Below, piece after piece: positions 46,673 through 56,089 of a DNA stretch of 64,000 bases. The stretch covers positions 124,001 to 188,000 of the forward strand of contig NZ_AXVA01000011.1 in the NCBI RefSeq assembly GCF_000482325.1. The letters run 5' to 3'. The stretch comes from Bacillus sp. UNC438CL73TsuS30 (GTDB lineage Bacteria > Bacillota > Bacilli > Bacillales > Cytobacillaceae). A program made the position numbers and the translations under genes. Every line of letters begins with the position of its first letter. Position 1 is the stretch's first letter. A model generated the notes under the pieces. It saw only the letters and a program-made list of their open reading frames with translations. It did not search any database and was not told the origin of the DNA.

Positions 46673-48103
46673 ATGTTGACCAATGAAGTAAACATGCGAG
46701 TGGAGAAAGATTTTTTAGGGGAAAAGGAAGTACCTGTTGAAGCCTATTATGGCGTACAAACATTAAGAGCAGTGGAAAACTTCCCTATTACGGGCTATCG
46801 CATTCATGGAGAGCTAATAAAAGCAATGGCGATTGTGAAAAAAGCTGCCGCGATGGCGAACATGGATGTTCACCGCTTATATACAGGAATTGGCGAGGCT
46901 ATTGTGAAGGCTGCTGATGAAATGATTGATGGGAAATGGCATGATCAAATTATTGTCGATCCAATTCAGGGCGGTGCCGGTACTTCCATCAACATGAACG
47001 TGAATGAGGTTATTGCCAACCGTGCAATTGAAATACTTGGACATGAAAAGGGAGATTATTATCACTGCAGTCCTAATACCCATGTCAATATGTCGCAGTC
47101 AACCAATGATTCCTTCCCTACCGCAATTCATATTTCGGTATTGAATCTTCTTGAAAAATTATTGGGTACAATGGAAACTATGCATGGAGTGTTCATGCAA
47201 AAATCGCAAGAATTTGCCCATGTAATCAAAATGGGGCGGACCCATCTTCAAGATGCAGTACCGATCCGCCTTGGCCAGGAATTTGAAGCATATGGACGAG
47301 TACTAGAACGCGATATTAAGCGAATTAAGCAATCCCGTCAGCATTTATATGAGTTAAACATGGGTGCGACTGCAGTTGGAACCGGTCTCAATGCGGATCC
47401 TCGTTATATTGAGTTTGTTGTAAAACATCTTGCTGACATCAGCGAATTACCGCTTGTTGGTGCAGAACATTTGGTGGATGCAACTCAAAACACAGATGCT
47501 TATACAGAGGTATCAGCGGCTTTGAAGGTTTGTATGATGAATATGTCGAAAATCGCCAATGACCTGCGTTTAATGGCTTCTGGTCCGCGTGCAGGTTTAG
47601 GAGAGATTAGCTTGCCAGCCCGTCAACCAGGATCATCCATTATGCCGGGAAAAGTAAACCCAGTCATGGCTGAGCTCATTAATCAGGTTGCCTTCCAAGT
47701 AATCGGGAATGATCATACGATTTGCTTGGCATCTGAAGCTGGGCAATTAGAATTGAACGTTATGGAACCTGTTCTTGTATTTAATCTGCTTCAGTCGATT
47801 AGTATTATGAATAATGCCTTCGGTGTATTCACGGAGCATTGTTTAAAGGGAATTACAGCAAATGAAGATAGATTAAAAGAGTATGTGGAAAAGAGTGTAG
47901 GTGTTATTACTGCGGTTAATCCGCATCTTGGCTATGAAGTAGCTGCACGGATTGCCAGGGAAGCCATTTTAACAGGCGCTTCTGTACGTGATCTTTGTTT
48001 AAAATATGATGTATTGACTGAGGAAGAACTAGATTTAATTCTTGATCCATATGAAATGACGCATCCAGGGATTGCCGGAAAGGCATTGTTGGAGAGAGAT
48101 TAG
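46673..48103 (+). CDS. aspA: Aspartate ammonia-lyase (aspartase)
   Basis: 476 aa. Converts aspartate to fumarate and ammonia, completing asparagine catabolism started by ansA. Fumarase/aspartase superfamily signature GSSIMPGKVNPVMAE (SS loop, about residue 322-336), plus GGAGTSINMNVNE and SQSTNDSFPTA. GAGGCGA precedes ATG 46673. Called ansB in B. subtilis. A strong terminator follows. Confidence 0.95.
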   Translation: MLTNEVNMRVEKDFLGEKEVPVEAYYGVQTLRAVENFPITGYRIHGELIKAMAIVKKAAAMANMDVHRLYTGIGEAIVKAADEMIDGKWHDQIIVDPIQGGAGTSINMNVNEVIANRAIEILGHEKGDYYHCSPNTHVNMSQSTNDSFPTAIHISVLNLLEKLLGTMETMHGVFMQKSQEFAHVIKMGRTHLQDAVPIRLGQEFEAYGRVLERDIKRIKQSRQHLYELNMGATAVGTGLNADPRYIEFVVKHLADISELPLVGAEHLVDATQNTDAYTEVSAALKVCMMNMSKIANDLRLMASGPRAGLGEISLPARQPGSSIMPGKVNPVMAELINQVAFQVIGNDHTICLASEAGQLELNVMEPVLVFNLLQSISIMNNAFGVFTEHCLKGITANEDRLKEYVEKSVGVITAVNPHLGYEVAARIAREAILTGASVRDLCLKYDVLTEEELDLILDPYEMTHPGIAGKALLERD

Positions 48104-48107
48104 TAGA

Positions 48108-48138
48108 TACGCCAGGCGTTTTGCCTGGCGTATTTTGT
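48108..48138 (+). terminator. Intrinsic terminator of the ans operon
   Basis: ATACGCCAGGC / GCCTGGCGTAT with a short loop, then TTTTG. Confidence 0.88.
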
Positions 48139-48249
48139 ATGGTCATTCTTGCTTTCCGCTTTTACCTTCGAATTATCGTTGATTTAATCATTACAATCAA
48201 AACTGAACCATACGATTAATACTACAGCTTTTTTAGGAGTGTGTTTCGT

Positions 48250-48717
48250 ATGGATGATCGTTTTTTTCGAAATGTCATGGGGAGCTTTGCTACTGGGATT
48301 ACCGTAATTACAACAGAGGTGAAAGGTACATCACATGGAATGACTGCAAATGCGTTTGTCTCAGTATCTTTGAACCCAAAATTAATTCTTGTTTCGATTG
48401 ATAAAAGAGCTAAAATGTTGGGCTTTCTTCAAGAGTCGAAAAGGTTTGCTGTAAGCTTTTTAGCCAGTGAACAACAAGCGGAATCGATGAGATTTGCCGG
48501 CCAAAAAAAGGATGAAGATCCTTATATTTTTGAGCGATTTAGTGAATTACCAGTTATAAAGGGTGCCTTGGCGAATGTTGCTTGTACGGTTTTTAATCAA
48601 GTTGAGGCAGGAGATCATGTTTTGTTTATTGGGGAGGTACAGGATTTACAGGTGAAGGAGGGGGAGCCGCTCCTTTACTTTAAAGGTAAGTATCGAGAAT
48701 TAAAGGATTTGGATTAA
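48250..48717 (+). CDS. Flavin reductase domain protein (FMN-binding)
   Basis: 155 aa from ATG at 48250 (a GTG three codons earlier overlaps AGGAG). Split-barrel flavin reductase domain: FFRNVMGSFATGITVITT, GMTANAFVSVSLNPKLILVSIDKRAKM, and GDHVLFIGEVQ near residue 125. It supplies reduced FMN to a two-component oxygenase or acts alone; no oxygenase is adjacent. Monocistronic by spacing. Confidence 0.88.
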   Translation: MDDRFFRNVMGSFATGITVITTEVKGTSHGMTANAFVSVSLNPKLILVSIDKRAKMLGFLQESKRFAVSFLASEQQAESMRFAGQKKDEDPYIFERFSELPVIKGALANVACTVFNQVEAGDHVLFIGEVQDLQVKEGEPLLYFKGKYRELKDLD

Positions 48718-48852
48718 AAATAAGTTATGTAATACTACTAGACTGTGCTTCCCGGCTCAGTCTTTTTGTTTGGCATAAAAAAATTAATCCTATGAAAATA
48801 ACTCTTTCATCATGTATGATGTAAAAGACTAATCGTATAGGAGTGACAATCT

Positions 48853-50259
48853 TTGGTTCAGCTTCATTTACACAGCAAAAAACTTCCTTTTTTGAAAGAA
48901 GCATTTTTTTCACACTATCGTGAAATCGCAGCAGGTTACAGTCATCATGTACTTCTAGAAAGCGGCCGGGGCGGCCGGTATAGCATCGCTGCATTTAATC
49001 CCGAGAAGATCATTACGGGAAAAAACCATCAACTCACCATTCAAGATGGAGACCATCAAGAACAATTAAACGGAAACCCCCTGCATTTATTAAAGGAATG
49101 GATGGGGCAATATCATGTAGATAAAATAGAAGGGCTGCCTGATTTCCAAGGCGGTGCCGTTGGATACATCAGCTATGACTATGGTCGTTATATTGAAAAA
49201 TTACCTTCACTTGCAAAAGATGACTTAGAATTGCCGGAAATCTACTTTATAATTTTTAAAGAATGGTTTATATTCGATCATCACACCAATGAATTATGGT
49301 TATTATTTTTGCATGAAAAAGGTGAATCTGTCGAAGAAAAGGCTGCACTTTGGGAGAGCCGCTGGTTTGAAAATATAACTGCTGATGAGACCTCAGAATC
49401 TGTTTCGACGCTGTCGGATGCATTAGAAGTTTCAATGGATGAGAAGCAGTTTATTGATGCTGTCGAAAAGGTTCAGAAATACATCGCTCAAGGAGATGTT
49501 TTTCAAGTCAATCTTTCTGTCAGGCAATCAAAACCCTTGGAGGTAGAAGCGATTGAGGTTTATGAACAATTGCGGGAACTGAACCCTTCCCCCTATATGG
49601 GCTATTTCCATACACCAGAATTTCAATTAGTAAGCGGATCGCCTGAACTCTTGGTAAAAAAGCACGGCAATGAAGTAAGCACACGGCCGATTGCAGGAAC
49701 TCGCTCTAGAGGGAAAAACGAGGCGGAAGACCAGGAACTGGCCAATGAGTTGATTGAAAATGAGAAGGAACGGGCGGAGCATGTGATGCTCGTTGATCTG
49801 GAACGAAATGACCTTGGCCGGGTATGTGCATATGGAACGGTTGAGGTAAATGAATTTATGGTCATTGAAAAATACTCCCATGTGATGCATATCGTTTCAA
49901 ATGTACGCGGACAATTAGCGGACGGGAAAAATAGCTTTGATGTCATTGATGCGGTTTTTCCTGGAGGAACGATTACTGGAGCACCTAAGATTCGCACGAT
50001 GGAAATTATTGAAGAGCTTGAACCTGTTCAAAGGGGCATTTATACGGGATCACTTGGCTGGATTGATTTCTCCGGTGACATGGAACTAAATATTGTGATT
50101 CGGACCATGTTGGTGAAAAACGGGATGGGACATGTCCAAGCAGGAGCGGGGATTGTGATTGATTCTAATCCGAAGCATGAGTATAAAGAGTCACTGAAAA
50201 AAGCCGCAGCGCTTTGGCGGGCAAAAGAAATGGCTGAAGGAAAAGGAGAGCAGCGATGA
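48853..50259 (+). CDS. pabB: Aminodeoxychorismate synthase component I
   Basis: 468 aa, TTG start with TAGGAGTG upstream. Chorismate-binding enzyme that, with PabA, makes 4-amino-4-deoxychorismate for p-aminobenzoate and folate. The core domain has [10 protein letters not shown] (about 275), [41 protein letters not shown] and [11 protein letters not shown]. The pabA gene overlaps by four bases and pabC follows, which supports PabB over TrpE. Presence of a complete pabBAC set without the folate genes usually downstream in Bacillus is notable. Confidence 0.93.
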   Translation: MVQLHLHSKKLPFLKEAFFSHYREIAAGYSHHVLLESGRGGRYSIAAFNPEKIITGKNHQLTIQDGDHQEQLNGNPLHLLKEWMGQYHVDKIEGLPDFQGGAVGYISYDYGRYIEKLPSLAKDDLELPEIYFIIFKEWFIFDHHTNELWLLFLHEKGESVEEKAALWESRWFENITADETSESVSTLSDALEVSMDEKQFIDAVEKVQKYIAQGDVFQVNLSVRQSKPLEVEAIEVYEQLRELNPSPYMGYFHTPEFQLVSGSPELLVKKHGNEVSTRPIAGTRSRGKNEAEDQELANELIENEKERAEHVMLVDLERNDLGRVCAYGTVEVNEFMVIEKYSHVMHIVSNVRGQLADGKNSFDVIDAVFPGGTITGAPKIRTMEIIEELEPVQRGIYTGSLGWIDFSGDMELNIVIRTMLVKNGMGHVQAGAGIVIDSNPKHEYKESLKKAAALWRAKEMAEGKGEQR

Positions 50260-50849
50260 TTTTCATGATTGATAATTACGATTCTTTTACCTTTAATTTG
50301 GTGCAATATTTAGGAGAATTAGGCGAAGATTTAGTTGTTAAACGAAATGACGAGACCACAATCGAGGAAATCTCCAAGATGCGTCCAAAATTCTTGATGG
50401 TGTCTCCCGGTCCATGCAGTCCGAATGAAGCCGGAATCAGTTTAGAAGCAATCCAAGCTTTTGCGGGTGAATTTCCGATTTTTGGTGTCTGTCTGGGTCA
50501 ACAATCGATTGCTCAGGCCTTTGGCGGAGAAGTAGTACAAGCAGAACGTCTTATGCATGGAAAGACCTCGGAGATATTTCATGATGGAAAAACGATTTTT
50601 GAAAATTTGCCTAATCCGTTTCCAGCGACTCGTTATCATTCCCTGATCGTTCGAAAAGAAAGCTTACCCGATTGCTTAGAGGTTTCTGCCTGGACTGCGG
50701 AAGGAGAGATTATGGCGATTCGCCATAAAGAGCTTCCTATTGAAGGAGTTCAGTTCCACCCGGAATCCATTATGACAACATCCGGGAAAGATCTATTGCG
50801 AAATTTTGTCCGTCATTATGGAAGAGTGACGGAAACGGTAAGAGGGTAA
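50256..50849 (+). CDS. pabA: Aminodeoxychorismate synthase component II (glutamine amidotransferase)
   Basis: 197 aa. Class I glutamine amidotransferase: [16 protein letters not shown], the nucleophile GVCLGQQ (Cys about 79) and VQFHPESI (His about 170). It feeds ammonia to PabB; in Bacillus it can also serve anthranilate synthase. ATG overlaps the pabB stop. Confidence 0.94.
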   Translation: MIFMIDNYDSFTFNLVQYLGELGEDLVVKRNDETTIEEISKMRPKFLMVSPGPCSPNEAGISLEAIQAFAGEFPIFGVCLGQQSIAQAFGGEVVQAERLMHGKTSEIFHDGKTIFENLPNPFPATRYHSLIVRKESLPDCLEVSAWTAEGEIMAIRHKELPIEGVQFHPESIMTTSGKDLLRNFVRHYGRVTETVRG

Positions 50850-50853
50850 TCAC

Positions 50854-51702
50854 ATGTTTATTTATGTAAACGGGGAAATCGTTAAAAAGGAAGAAGCGGC
50901 CATTTCGCCTTTTGATCATGGCTTTTTATATGGAATGGGACTTTTTGAAACGTTTCGGGTTTATGATGGGCATCCTTTTTTATTGGATCATCATATTACA
51001 CGTCTTAACGAGGGACTTAAAGTACTAAATATTGAGAAACAGTTTACACGAGAAGAAGTGAATAATTCCCTTAGGGTTCTGTTGGATGCGAACGGATTGG
51101 AAAATGCCTATATTCGACTTAATGTTTCTGCGGGGATAGGCGAGGTTGGATTACAGGTCGAACCATACCGAGAACCGAATGTGCTTATATTTGCAAAACC
51201 ACTTCCTAAAGCGGGAGAGATGGCTGAGAAGAGAGCCGTTATTTTACAGTTAAAGCGGAATACACCCGAGGGTTTAACACGGTTAAAATCACATCATTAT
51301 ATGAATAATCTTTTGGCTAAAAGGGAGATTGGGCGTTCCACGGACGTAGAAGGCATCTTTTTAACAGCAGAAGATTATATTGCCGAAGGGATTGTTTCAA
51401 ATATCTTTTGGAAAAAGGGAAACACTGTGTACACACCGTCGCTTGCGACAGGCATTTTAAATGGGATCACACGACAGTTTACGATGAAGGCAGTCAAAAC
51501 GTTGGGTTTGCATATGGAGGAAGGACTATTCAGTATAGAGGATGTGGCAGCAGCAGAAGAAATCTTTGTCACCAACTCCATCCAAGAAATTGTACCTATA
51601 GTAGAGTTTGAAGGTCATGCAATGCCGGGAAAAAGCGGGGAACTCGTCCAAAAACTCCATCAACATTACCGGGAATCATGTAATACGCTCTGGTCCATAT
51701 AA
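50854..51702 (+). CDS. pabC: 4-amino-4-deoxychorismate lyase
   Basis: 282 aa, PLP-dependent fold type IV. Releases pyruvate from aminodeoxychorismate to give p-aminobenzoate. ISPFDHGFLYGMGLFETFR near the start, catalytic Lys in RLKSHHYMNNLLAKRE (about 146), and VEGIFLTAEDYIAEGIVSNIFW. Five bases after pabA. A branched-chain or D-amino acid aminotransferase is the main alternative, made unlikely by the context. Confidence 0.92.
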   Translation: MFIYVNGEIVKKEEAAISPFDHGFLYGMGLFETFRVYDGHPFLLDHHITRLNEGLKVLNIEKQFTREEVNNSLRVLLDANGLENAYIRLNVSAGIGEVGLQVEPYREPNVLIFAKPLPKAGEMAEKRAVILQLKRNTPEGLTRLKSHHYMNNLLAKREIGRSTDVEGIFLTAEDYIAEGIVSNIFWKKGNTVYTPSLATGILNGITRQFTMKAVKTLGLHMEEGLFSIEDVAAAEEIFVTNSIQEIVPIVEFEGHAMPGKSGELVQKLHQHYRESCNTLWSI

Positions 51703-51753
51703 CCCACAACTGTCCACTCCAGACGGACAAAACTAATCAAAAGTCCACGAAGG

Positions 51754-51790
51754 GTGTCAGGCACCATTGCCTGACACTTATTTTTTTTGA
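51754..51790 (+). terminator. Terminator with GGTGCC-family core (copy 3)
   Basis: GTGTCAGGCA / TGCCTGACAC with loop CCAT, then TTATTTTTTTT. It ends the pab operon. The centre (CAGGCACCATTGCCTG) resembles the core of the other palindromes in the window, so this may be a member of that family used as a terminator. Confidence 0.85.
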
Positions 51791-51809
51791 ATAAATTATT
51801 CGAAAATTC

Positions 51810-51879
51810 TTGACTTCGTTGGGAAAGGATTTATAATTAAGGTAATATTTTTTAATCCGATAAATCTAATAGGATTTAT
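51810..51879 (+). promoter_or_regulatory. Promoter and candidate operator of the sulfonate/nitrate-type ABC operon
   Basis: TTGACT (51810-51815), 16-base spacer, TATAAT (51832-51837). Downstream, ATAAATC and GATTTAT form an inverted repeat separated by six bases at 51860-51879, in the right position for a repressor to block transcription. The regulator is unknown (CymR, a sulfur regulator, is a candidate). Confidence 0.55.
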
Positions 51880-51904
51880 GGGTTAAGTGGGCGGTGGGAC
51901 AGAG

Positions 51905-52690
51905 ATGTTTTTACAAATTAACAATGTGAATAAACAATTTATTAATCACAAAAAGGCCAGTGATGTCCTTACAAATATTAATCTAGACATTAAAGAAGGC
52001 GAGTTTGTTTCAATTCTCGGACCTTCAGGGTGCGGAAAATCAACATTATTATCGATTGTTGCCGGATTAACAAAGCCAACAAGTGGGGAAGTCGTCCTGA
52101 ACGGAAAATCCATTACGAAACCAGGTAAAGACCGGGGAATGGTCTTCCAACAAGCCGCCTTGTTCCCGTGGTTGACAGTCGAAGAAAACGTGATGTTCCC
52201 ACTTCGTAAAGAAATGAAAAAAGCAGAGGCACGCGAAGTAGCTCATCAATTTCTTAAAATGGTCCAGTTAAGTAATTATACCAAGCATTCCCCACATGAG
52301 CTCTCAGGCGGGATGCAGCAGCGGGTAGCGATTGCGAGAGCACTTTCCATGAATCCAGCTGTATTGTTAATGGATGAACCGTTTGGGGCCCTTGATGAAC
52401 AAACAAGAGCACGTCTCCACCATGAATTAGAAAAAATTTGGCTAGAAACAAAAAAAACGATTCTTTTTGTCACCCATAGCATCAGTGAATCTATTAAACT
52501 ATCGGACCGAATCATTGTCATGGGAACGAGACCTGGGGTAGTACTTGAGGATATCCATGTGAAAATTCCACGCCCAAGGGGAAATCACCCACAAATGGTG
52601 GCAAAATTAGAGGAAAAAATTCTTGGATTATTACAAGGCGAGATTGATAAAGTAGTGAAAGAGGAATTAGCTTATGCAGCAAACAATTAA
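51905..52690 (+). CDS. Sulfonate/nitrate/taurine-type ABC transporter, ATP-binding protein
   Basis: 261 aa from ATG at 51905 (GGTGGGACAGAG upstream). Walker A GPSGCGKST, Q-loop VFQQAALFPW, signature LSGGMQQR, Walker B VLLMDEPFGALD and the switch in FVTHSI. The C-terminal region after about residue 215 is longer than in simple importers, as in SsuB/TauB. The permease overlaps its 3' end by 17 bases. Confidence 0.92.
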   Translation: MFLQINNVNKQFINHKKASDVLTNINLDIKEGEFVSILGPSGCGKSTLLSIVAGLTKPTSGEVVLNGKSITKPGKDRGMVFQQAALFPWLTVEENVMFPLRKEMKKAEAREVAHQFLKMVQLSNYTKHSPHELSGGMQQRVAIARALSMNPAVLLMDEPFGALDEQTRARLHHELEKIWLETKKTILFVTHSISESIKLSDRIIVMGTRPGVVLEDIHVKIPRPRGNHPQMVAKLEEKILGLLQGEIDKVVKEELAYAANN

Positions 52691-53435
52691 ACGCATCATT
52701 TTCTTCGCATTATTAATCGTCATCTGGCAGGCTGCGGTAAAAATAACGGGTGTTTCAGCCGCTGTGATGCCAGCACCGACAGATGTACTTCAAGCACTTA
52801 CAAAGGGATTTGCAGATAAAACATTAATCTACGATATTCTTGCCAGCTTTCGCAGGCTTGCTATCGGTTTAAGTATAGCGATTATCCTTGGAATCTTCTT
52901 AGGCATTCTTTTAGCGAAAAATAAAACAGCTGACGAAACGCTCGGTACGTTGATTTTAGCCTTACAAAGTGTACCAAGTATCGTTTGGCTGCCAATTGCA
53001 ATTATGTGGTTTGGTTTAAATGAAACATCCGTTATTTTTATCGTGATTCTTGGGGCAACACTTGTGATGACCATCAATATGAGGATTGGAATCAAAAATG
53101 TTTCGCCTCTTTACATAAGAGCCGCTCAAACGATGGGCTCTGGGGGATTTGATCTTTTTACATCGGTTATCTTCCCGGCTTCCGTCCCTTATGCCGTAAC
53201 AGGTGCAAGACTTGGCTGGGCATTTGCCTGGAGGGCATTAATGGCAGGAGAAATTCTGAGTACTGGACCTGGATTAGGGTATACCCTGAAGTATGCTTCT
53301 GATTTTGGCAACATGAGCATGGTGATTGGGATCATGATTATTATTGGTATTATTGGAACCATAGTAGATATCGTTTTCTTCCAACGTATTGAAAAGAATG
53401 TAATTCGCCGTTGGGGACTAGAGACAGCAAATTAG
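52674..53435 (+). CDS. Sulfonate/nitrate/taurine-type ABC transporter, permease
   Basis: 253 aa, about six helices, SsuC/TauC-type. The EAA loop is ISPLYIRAAQTMGSG-like (NVSPLYIRAAQTMGSGGFDLF, around residue 145), followed by FAWRALMAGEIL, a characteristic of the family. Translation overlaps the ATPase gene by 17 bases. Confidence 0.91.
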   Translation: MQQTIKRIIFFALLIVIWQAAVKITGVSAAVMPAPTDVLQALTKGFADKTLIYDILASFRRLAIGLSIAIILGIFLGILLAKNKTADETLGTLILALQSVPSIVWLPIAIMWFGLNETSVIFIVILGATLVMTINMRIGIKNVSPLYIRAAQTMGSGGFDLFTSVIFPASVPYAVTGARLGWAFAWRALMAGEILSTGPGLGYTLKYASDFGNMSMVIGIMIIIGIIGTIVDIVFFQRIEKNVIRRWGLETAN

Positions 53436-53465
53436 ATAGAGAAGATTAGAGGGGGAACTAGAGAG

Positions 53466-54464
53466 ATGAAGAAAAAATCAATGATTTTAGGCTTGACGCT
53501 TATGCTTGGGGCAGGTGTTTTAGCAGGCTGTGGATCAAACAATGCAAGCACTGACGGAGGAGAGAAAAAGGTCGTTATCGGTTATTTTCCGAACATTGAC
53601 CATGCACCAGCAATGGTGGCAAGGGAAAAAGGGTTTTATGAAAAAGAACTTGGTAAGGATGTCAAAGTGGAATACAAAACCTTCCCAGATGGCGGTGCTT
53701 TCATGACTGCACTTAAAACAGGTGATATTGATGCCGGTTTAGTAGGACCTGCTCCAGTCATGAATAACTTTACAAATGGTGCCGATGTAAAAATCATTGC
53801 CGGAGGTTCTTCTGGGGGTACCGCAATTGTTGCCAGCAAACAAAGCGGGATCAACTCTGTTAAAGATTTTAGTGGGAAAACATTCATTACTCCAGGAGTT
53901 GGATGTACACATGATGTACAAATGGAAACATTCTTACAGGATTATGGAGTTAAGTCAGCCCGTATAGGAGGAACTTTAAAGCACGTTACGGGTAACCCGG
54001 CACAATATGCAAGTATGTTCGAATCAGGTAAAGTCGATTTGGCTGCTGTTCCAGAACCATGGGCTTCACAATTAGTGAAGAAATCAGGGGCGAAAATAAT
54101 CGTCGACAGCAAAAAAATATCTTACGGTACTACATTACCAAATACGATTCTTGTAACAAGTGGTAAGGAAATTAAAGCTGATAAAGATGTCGTTGGAAAA
54201 ATTGTTAAAGCACAGGAAGAAGCGATTGCTTTTATCGGTAAAAATCCTGAAGAAGCGAAGAATATCACGGTTAAGGCGATTAAAGATATTACAAAACAAG
54301 GTCTCGACAAAGATGTAATGGATCAAGCTTGGACACATATTCACTTTACAAGTGATGTTAATAAAGATGTGATTCAACAGTTTGCTAATTCATCTGTGGA
54401 GTTAAAGTTTTTAAAAGAAAAGCCTGATTTTGCTTCGTTAATTGATACACAATTTATTAATTAA
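53466..54464 (+). CDS. Sulfonate/nitrate/taurine-type ABC transporter, substrate-binding lipoprotein
   Basis: 332 aa. Lipobox VLAGCGSN with Cys about residue 21, then a type 2 binding fold (KVVIGYFPNIDHAPAMVAREKGFYEKELG, DIDAGLVGPAPVMNNF). The region VGCTHDVQMETFLQDYG is typical of SsuA/NrtA/ThiY-like receptors. AGGGGGAA upstream. Aliphatic sulfonate, taurine, nitrate or a pyrimidine are all possible ligands. Confidence 0.91.
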   Translation: MKKKSMILGLTLMLGAGVLAGCGSNNASTDGGEKKVVIGYFPNIDHAPAMVAREKGFYEKELGKDVKVEYKTFPDGGAFMTALKTGDIDAGLVGPAPVMNNFTNGADVKIIAGGSSGGTAIVASKQSGINSVKDFSGKTFITPGVGCTHDVQMETFLQDYGVKSARIGGTLKHVTGNPAQYASMFESGKVDLAAVPEPWASQLVKKSGAKIIVDSKKISYGTTLPNTILVTSGKEIKADKDVVGKIVKAQEEAIAFIGKNPEEAKNITVKAIKDITKQGLDKDVMDQAWTHIHFTSDVNKDVIQQFANSSVELKFLKEKPDFASLIDTQFIN

Positions 54465-54471
54465 AATGTAC

Positions 54472-54500
54472 GGTGCTGAGTCATGACTCGGCACCTTTTT
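54472..54500 (+). terminator. Intrinsic terminator
   Basis: GGTGCTGAGTCA/TGACTCGGCACC, a nearly perfect 12-bp stem, then TTTTT, after the ABC transporter operon. Confidence 0.88.
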
Positions 54501-54526
54501 CTTAAAGAAGCTCTTTACATTAGGTT

Positions 54527-54655
54527 GTTGATTTCCGCTCCAGGCGCTTCGCTTTCCGCGGGGTGGGCGGTGAGCCTCCTCGGCGCATTGCGCCTGTGGG
54601 GTCTCACCTGTCCCACTGCTCCCGCAGGAGTCTCGCACCTTCCGCTACAATCAAC
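54527..54655. repeat. 129-bp GC-rich element with inverted termini (MITE-like)
   Basis: It begins GTTGATTTCCGCTCC and ends CCGCTACAATCAAC, so the outer GTTGATT/AATCAAC form a 7-bp terminal inverted repeat. The interior is much richer in G and C than its neighbours and has several internal inverted pairs (for example CGCTTCGCTTTCCGCG, and GCGCATTGCGC). I recall closely similar segments scattered through other Bacillaceae genomes; it carries no credible gene. Confidence 0.75.
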
Positions 54656-54694
54656 ATTGACCTTTAACATAGTAAAAAAAGAGGTGTTTTTACC

Positions 54695-55279
54695 ATGAAA
54701 CGCTGTTTATTTCTAGTAGTTTGTTTATTGCTGTTAGCAGCCTGTTCTAAGCCTGAGGAGAAAAATGTAGAGGATTCTTTTCCACTTCATATGGAAGTAC
54801 AAAAATTTGAGGCGGTAAATCAGGACGGTGAACCCTTCACTTTTAAAAACGTAAAGGGAGAGGTGTGGGTGGCTGATTTTCTGTTTACCAATTGTGATAC
54901 GGTTTGTTCTCCGATGACTGCCAACATGGCGACATTGCAAAGGAAACTTGCAGATGCTGGTGTGGATGCAAAGCTTGTATCCTTTAGCATTGACCCAGAC
55001 CACGACCAACCGAAAAGGTTAAAGGAATATGCCAAAGGGGTGGAAGCGGATTTTTCGAACTGGAATCTCCTAACCGGGTATAAGCAGCCATTCATCGAAA
55101 GCTTCGCCAACAAATCCTTTATGGCCGCAGCGGCCAAACTGGAAGACTCCAACCAATTTGTACACAGTACATCCTTCTACCTCGTCAACAAAGACGGAGT
55201 CGTCCTCCAAAAATACGAAGGCGCCTCAAACCCGCCATACAATGAAATTATTAACGATATTAAAACATTGGAAAAGTGA
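54695..55279 (+). CDS. Sco1/SenC-family lipoprotein
   Basis: 194 aa, thioredoxin-like copper chaperone for the cytochrome oxidase CuA site or a thiol-redox protein. Lipobox LLAACSKP with Cys near residue 17, then DFLFTNCDTVCSPM (CxxxC copper/thiol motif, about residue 66-72) and the conserved His in QFVHSTSFYLV (about 155). Relative of B. subtilis YpmQ. Palindrome copy 4 starts three bases after its stop. Confidence 0.9.
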   Translation: MKRCLFLVVCLLLLAACSKPEEKNVEDSFPLHMEVQKFEAVNQDGEPFTFKNVKGEVWVADFLFTNCDTVCSPMTANMATLQRKLADAGVDAKLVSFSIDPDHDQPKRLKEYAKGVEADFSNWNLLTGYKQPFIESFANKSFMAAAAKLEDSNQFVHSTSFYLVNKDGVVLQKYEGASNPPYNEIINDIKTLEK

Positions 55280-55281
55280 TT

Positions 55282-55324
55282 CGACAAAATTCGGGTGGTG
55301 CCAGGCACCACCCGAATTTTGTCG
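55282..55324. repeat. Palindrome with GGTGCC-type core (copy 4)
   Basis: Perfect 19-base arms identical to copy 2 (CGACAAAATTCGGGTGGTG and its complement) around CCAGG. It lies between the Sco1-like gene and the convergent gamma-carbonic-anhydrase-like gene, so it may terminate both. Confidence 0.92.
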
Positions 55325-55333
55325 AAAAAACTA

Positions 55334-55849
55334 TCACTTCTCGAGAATTTGTTTGTATTCTCGTCCTTTTTGGACGTAGACTTCGATGGACATTTGGATG
55401 AGTTGCAGGTCTTTTTCTGTAAGCTCTCGGACTACTTTTCCGGGTGATCCGACGACGAGGGAGCGTGGCGGTATTTTGGTTCCGCTTGTGAGTAGGGTGT
55501 TAGCTCCTATGATGCATTCATCGCCGATTTCGACGTGATCGAGGAGGGTGGAGCCCATCCCGATGATACTGCGATTGCCAATCTTACAGCCGTGTAGAAT
55601 CACATTATGACCAACTGTTACTCCATCCCCAATTTCTACTGGGCAACCTTCGTATAAATGGATGGTAGTATTATCTTGGATACTTGTTTGATTTCCAATG
55701 GATATCGGGCCTTCGTCCCCGCGTAATACCGCATTAAACCAAATGGTAGACTCCTTCCCAATTTTTATATCCCCGATTAAATAAGCGCCAGGTGCCACAA
55801 ACACCGTTTCGTCGATCGAAGGGGTAACACCATTGTAGGGTATCTTCAT
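55334..55849 (-). CDS. Gamma-carbonic-anhydrase-like left-handed beta-helix protein
   Basis: 171 aa. Hexapeptide repeats throughout residues 20-140 (IGDIKIGKESTIWFNAVLRGDEGPISIGN). Metal ligands of the gamma class are visible as His in TTIHLYEG, VGHNVILHGC. Relatives (YtoA/YrdA/PaaY) have weak or no demonstrated carbonic anhydrase activity and often thioesterase activity, so function is open. AAAAGGAGAGAGAG precedes the start. Confidence 0.87.
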   Translation of the reverse strand: MKIPYNGVTPSIDETVFVAPGAYLIGDIKIGKESTIWFNAVLRGDEGPISIGNQTSIQDNTTIHLYEGCPVEIGDGVTVGHNVILHGCKIGNRSIIGMGSTLLDHVEIGDECIIGANTLLTSGTKIPPRSLVVGSPGKVVRELTEKDLQLIQMSIEVYVQKGREYKQILEK

Positions 55850-56089
55850 TCTTTCTCTCTCTCCTTTTAAAAATCTGAATTATAACTCTCTTCAGTTATT
55901 ATTATACCACCCTATAGTAGAGGAAAAAAATGAGAACTATTTTCAAATTAATTTTGCCAAGTCAAACTAGAAAATGTCAAAAATATTTAATAAATATTCG
56001 ACAAAATTGTTAAAAATTCACGGTAATATCCTTCTATTTTTACTAAATGGTAGAATAAAACTATCACAATAGTAGAAACAGGTGAGTAG

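Noticed and set aside
54483-54698. 71-aa ORF across the GC-rich repeat
   Set aside because: It is an accidental frame through a repetitive non-coding element with no ribosome site.
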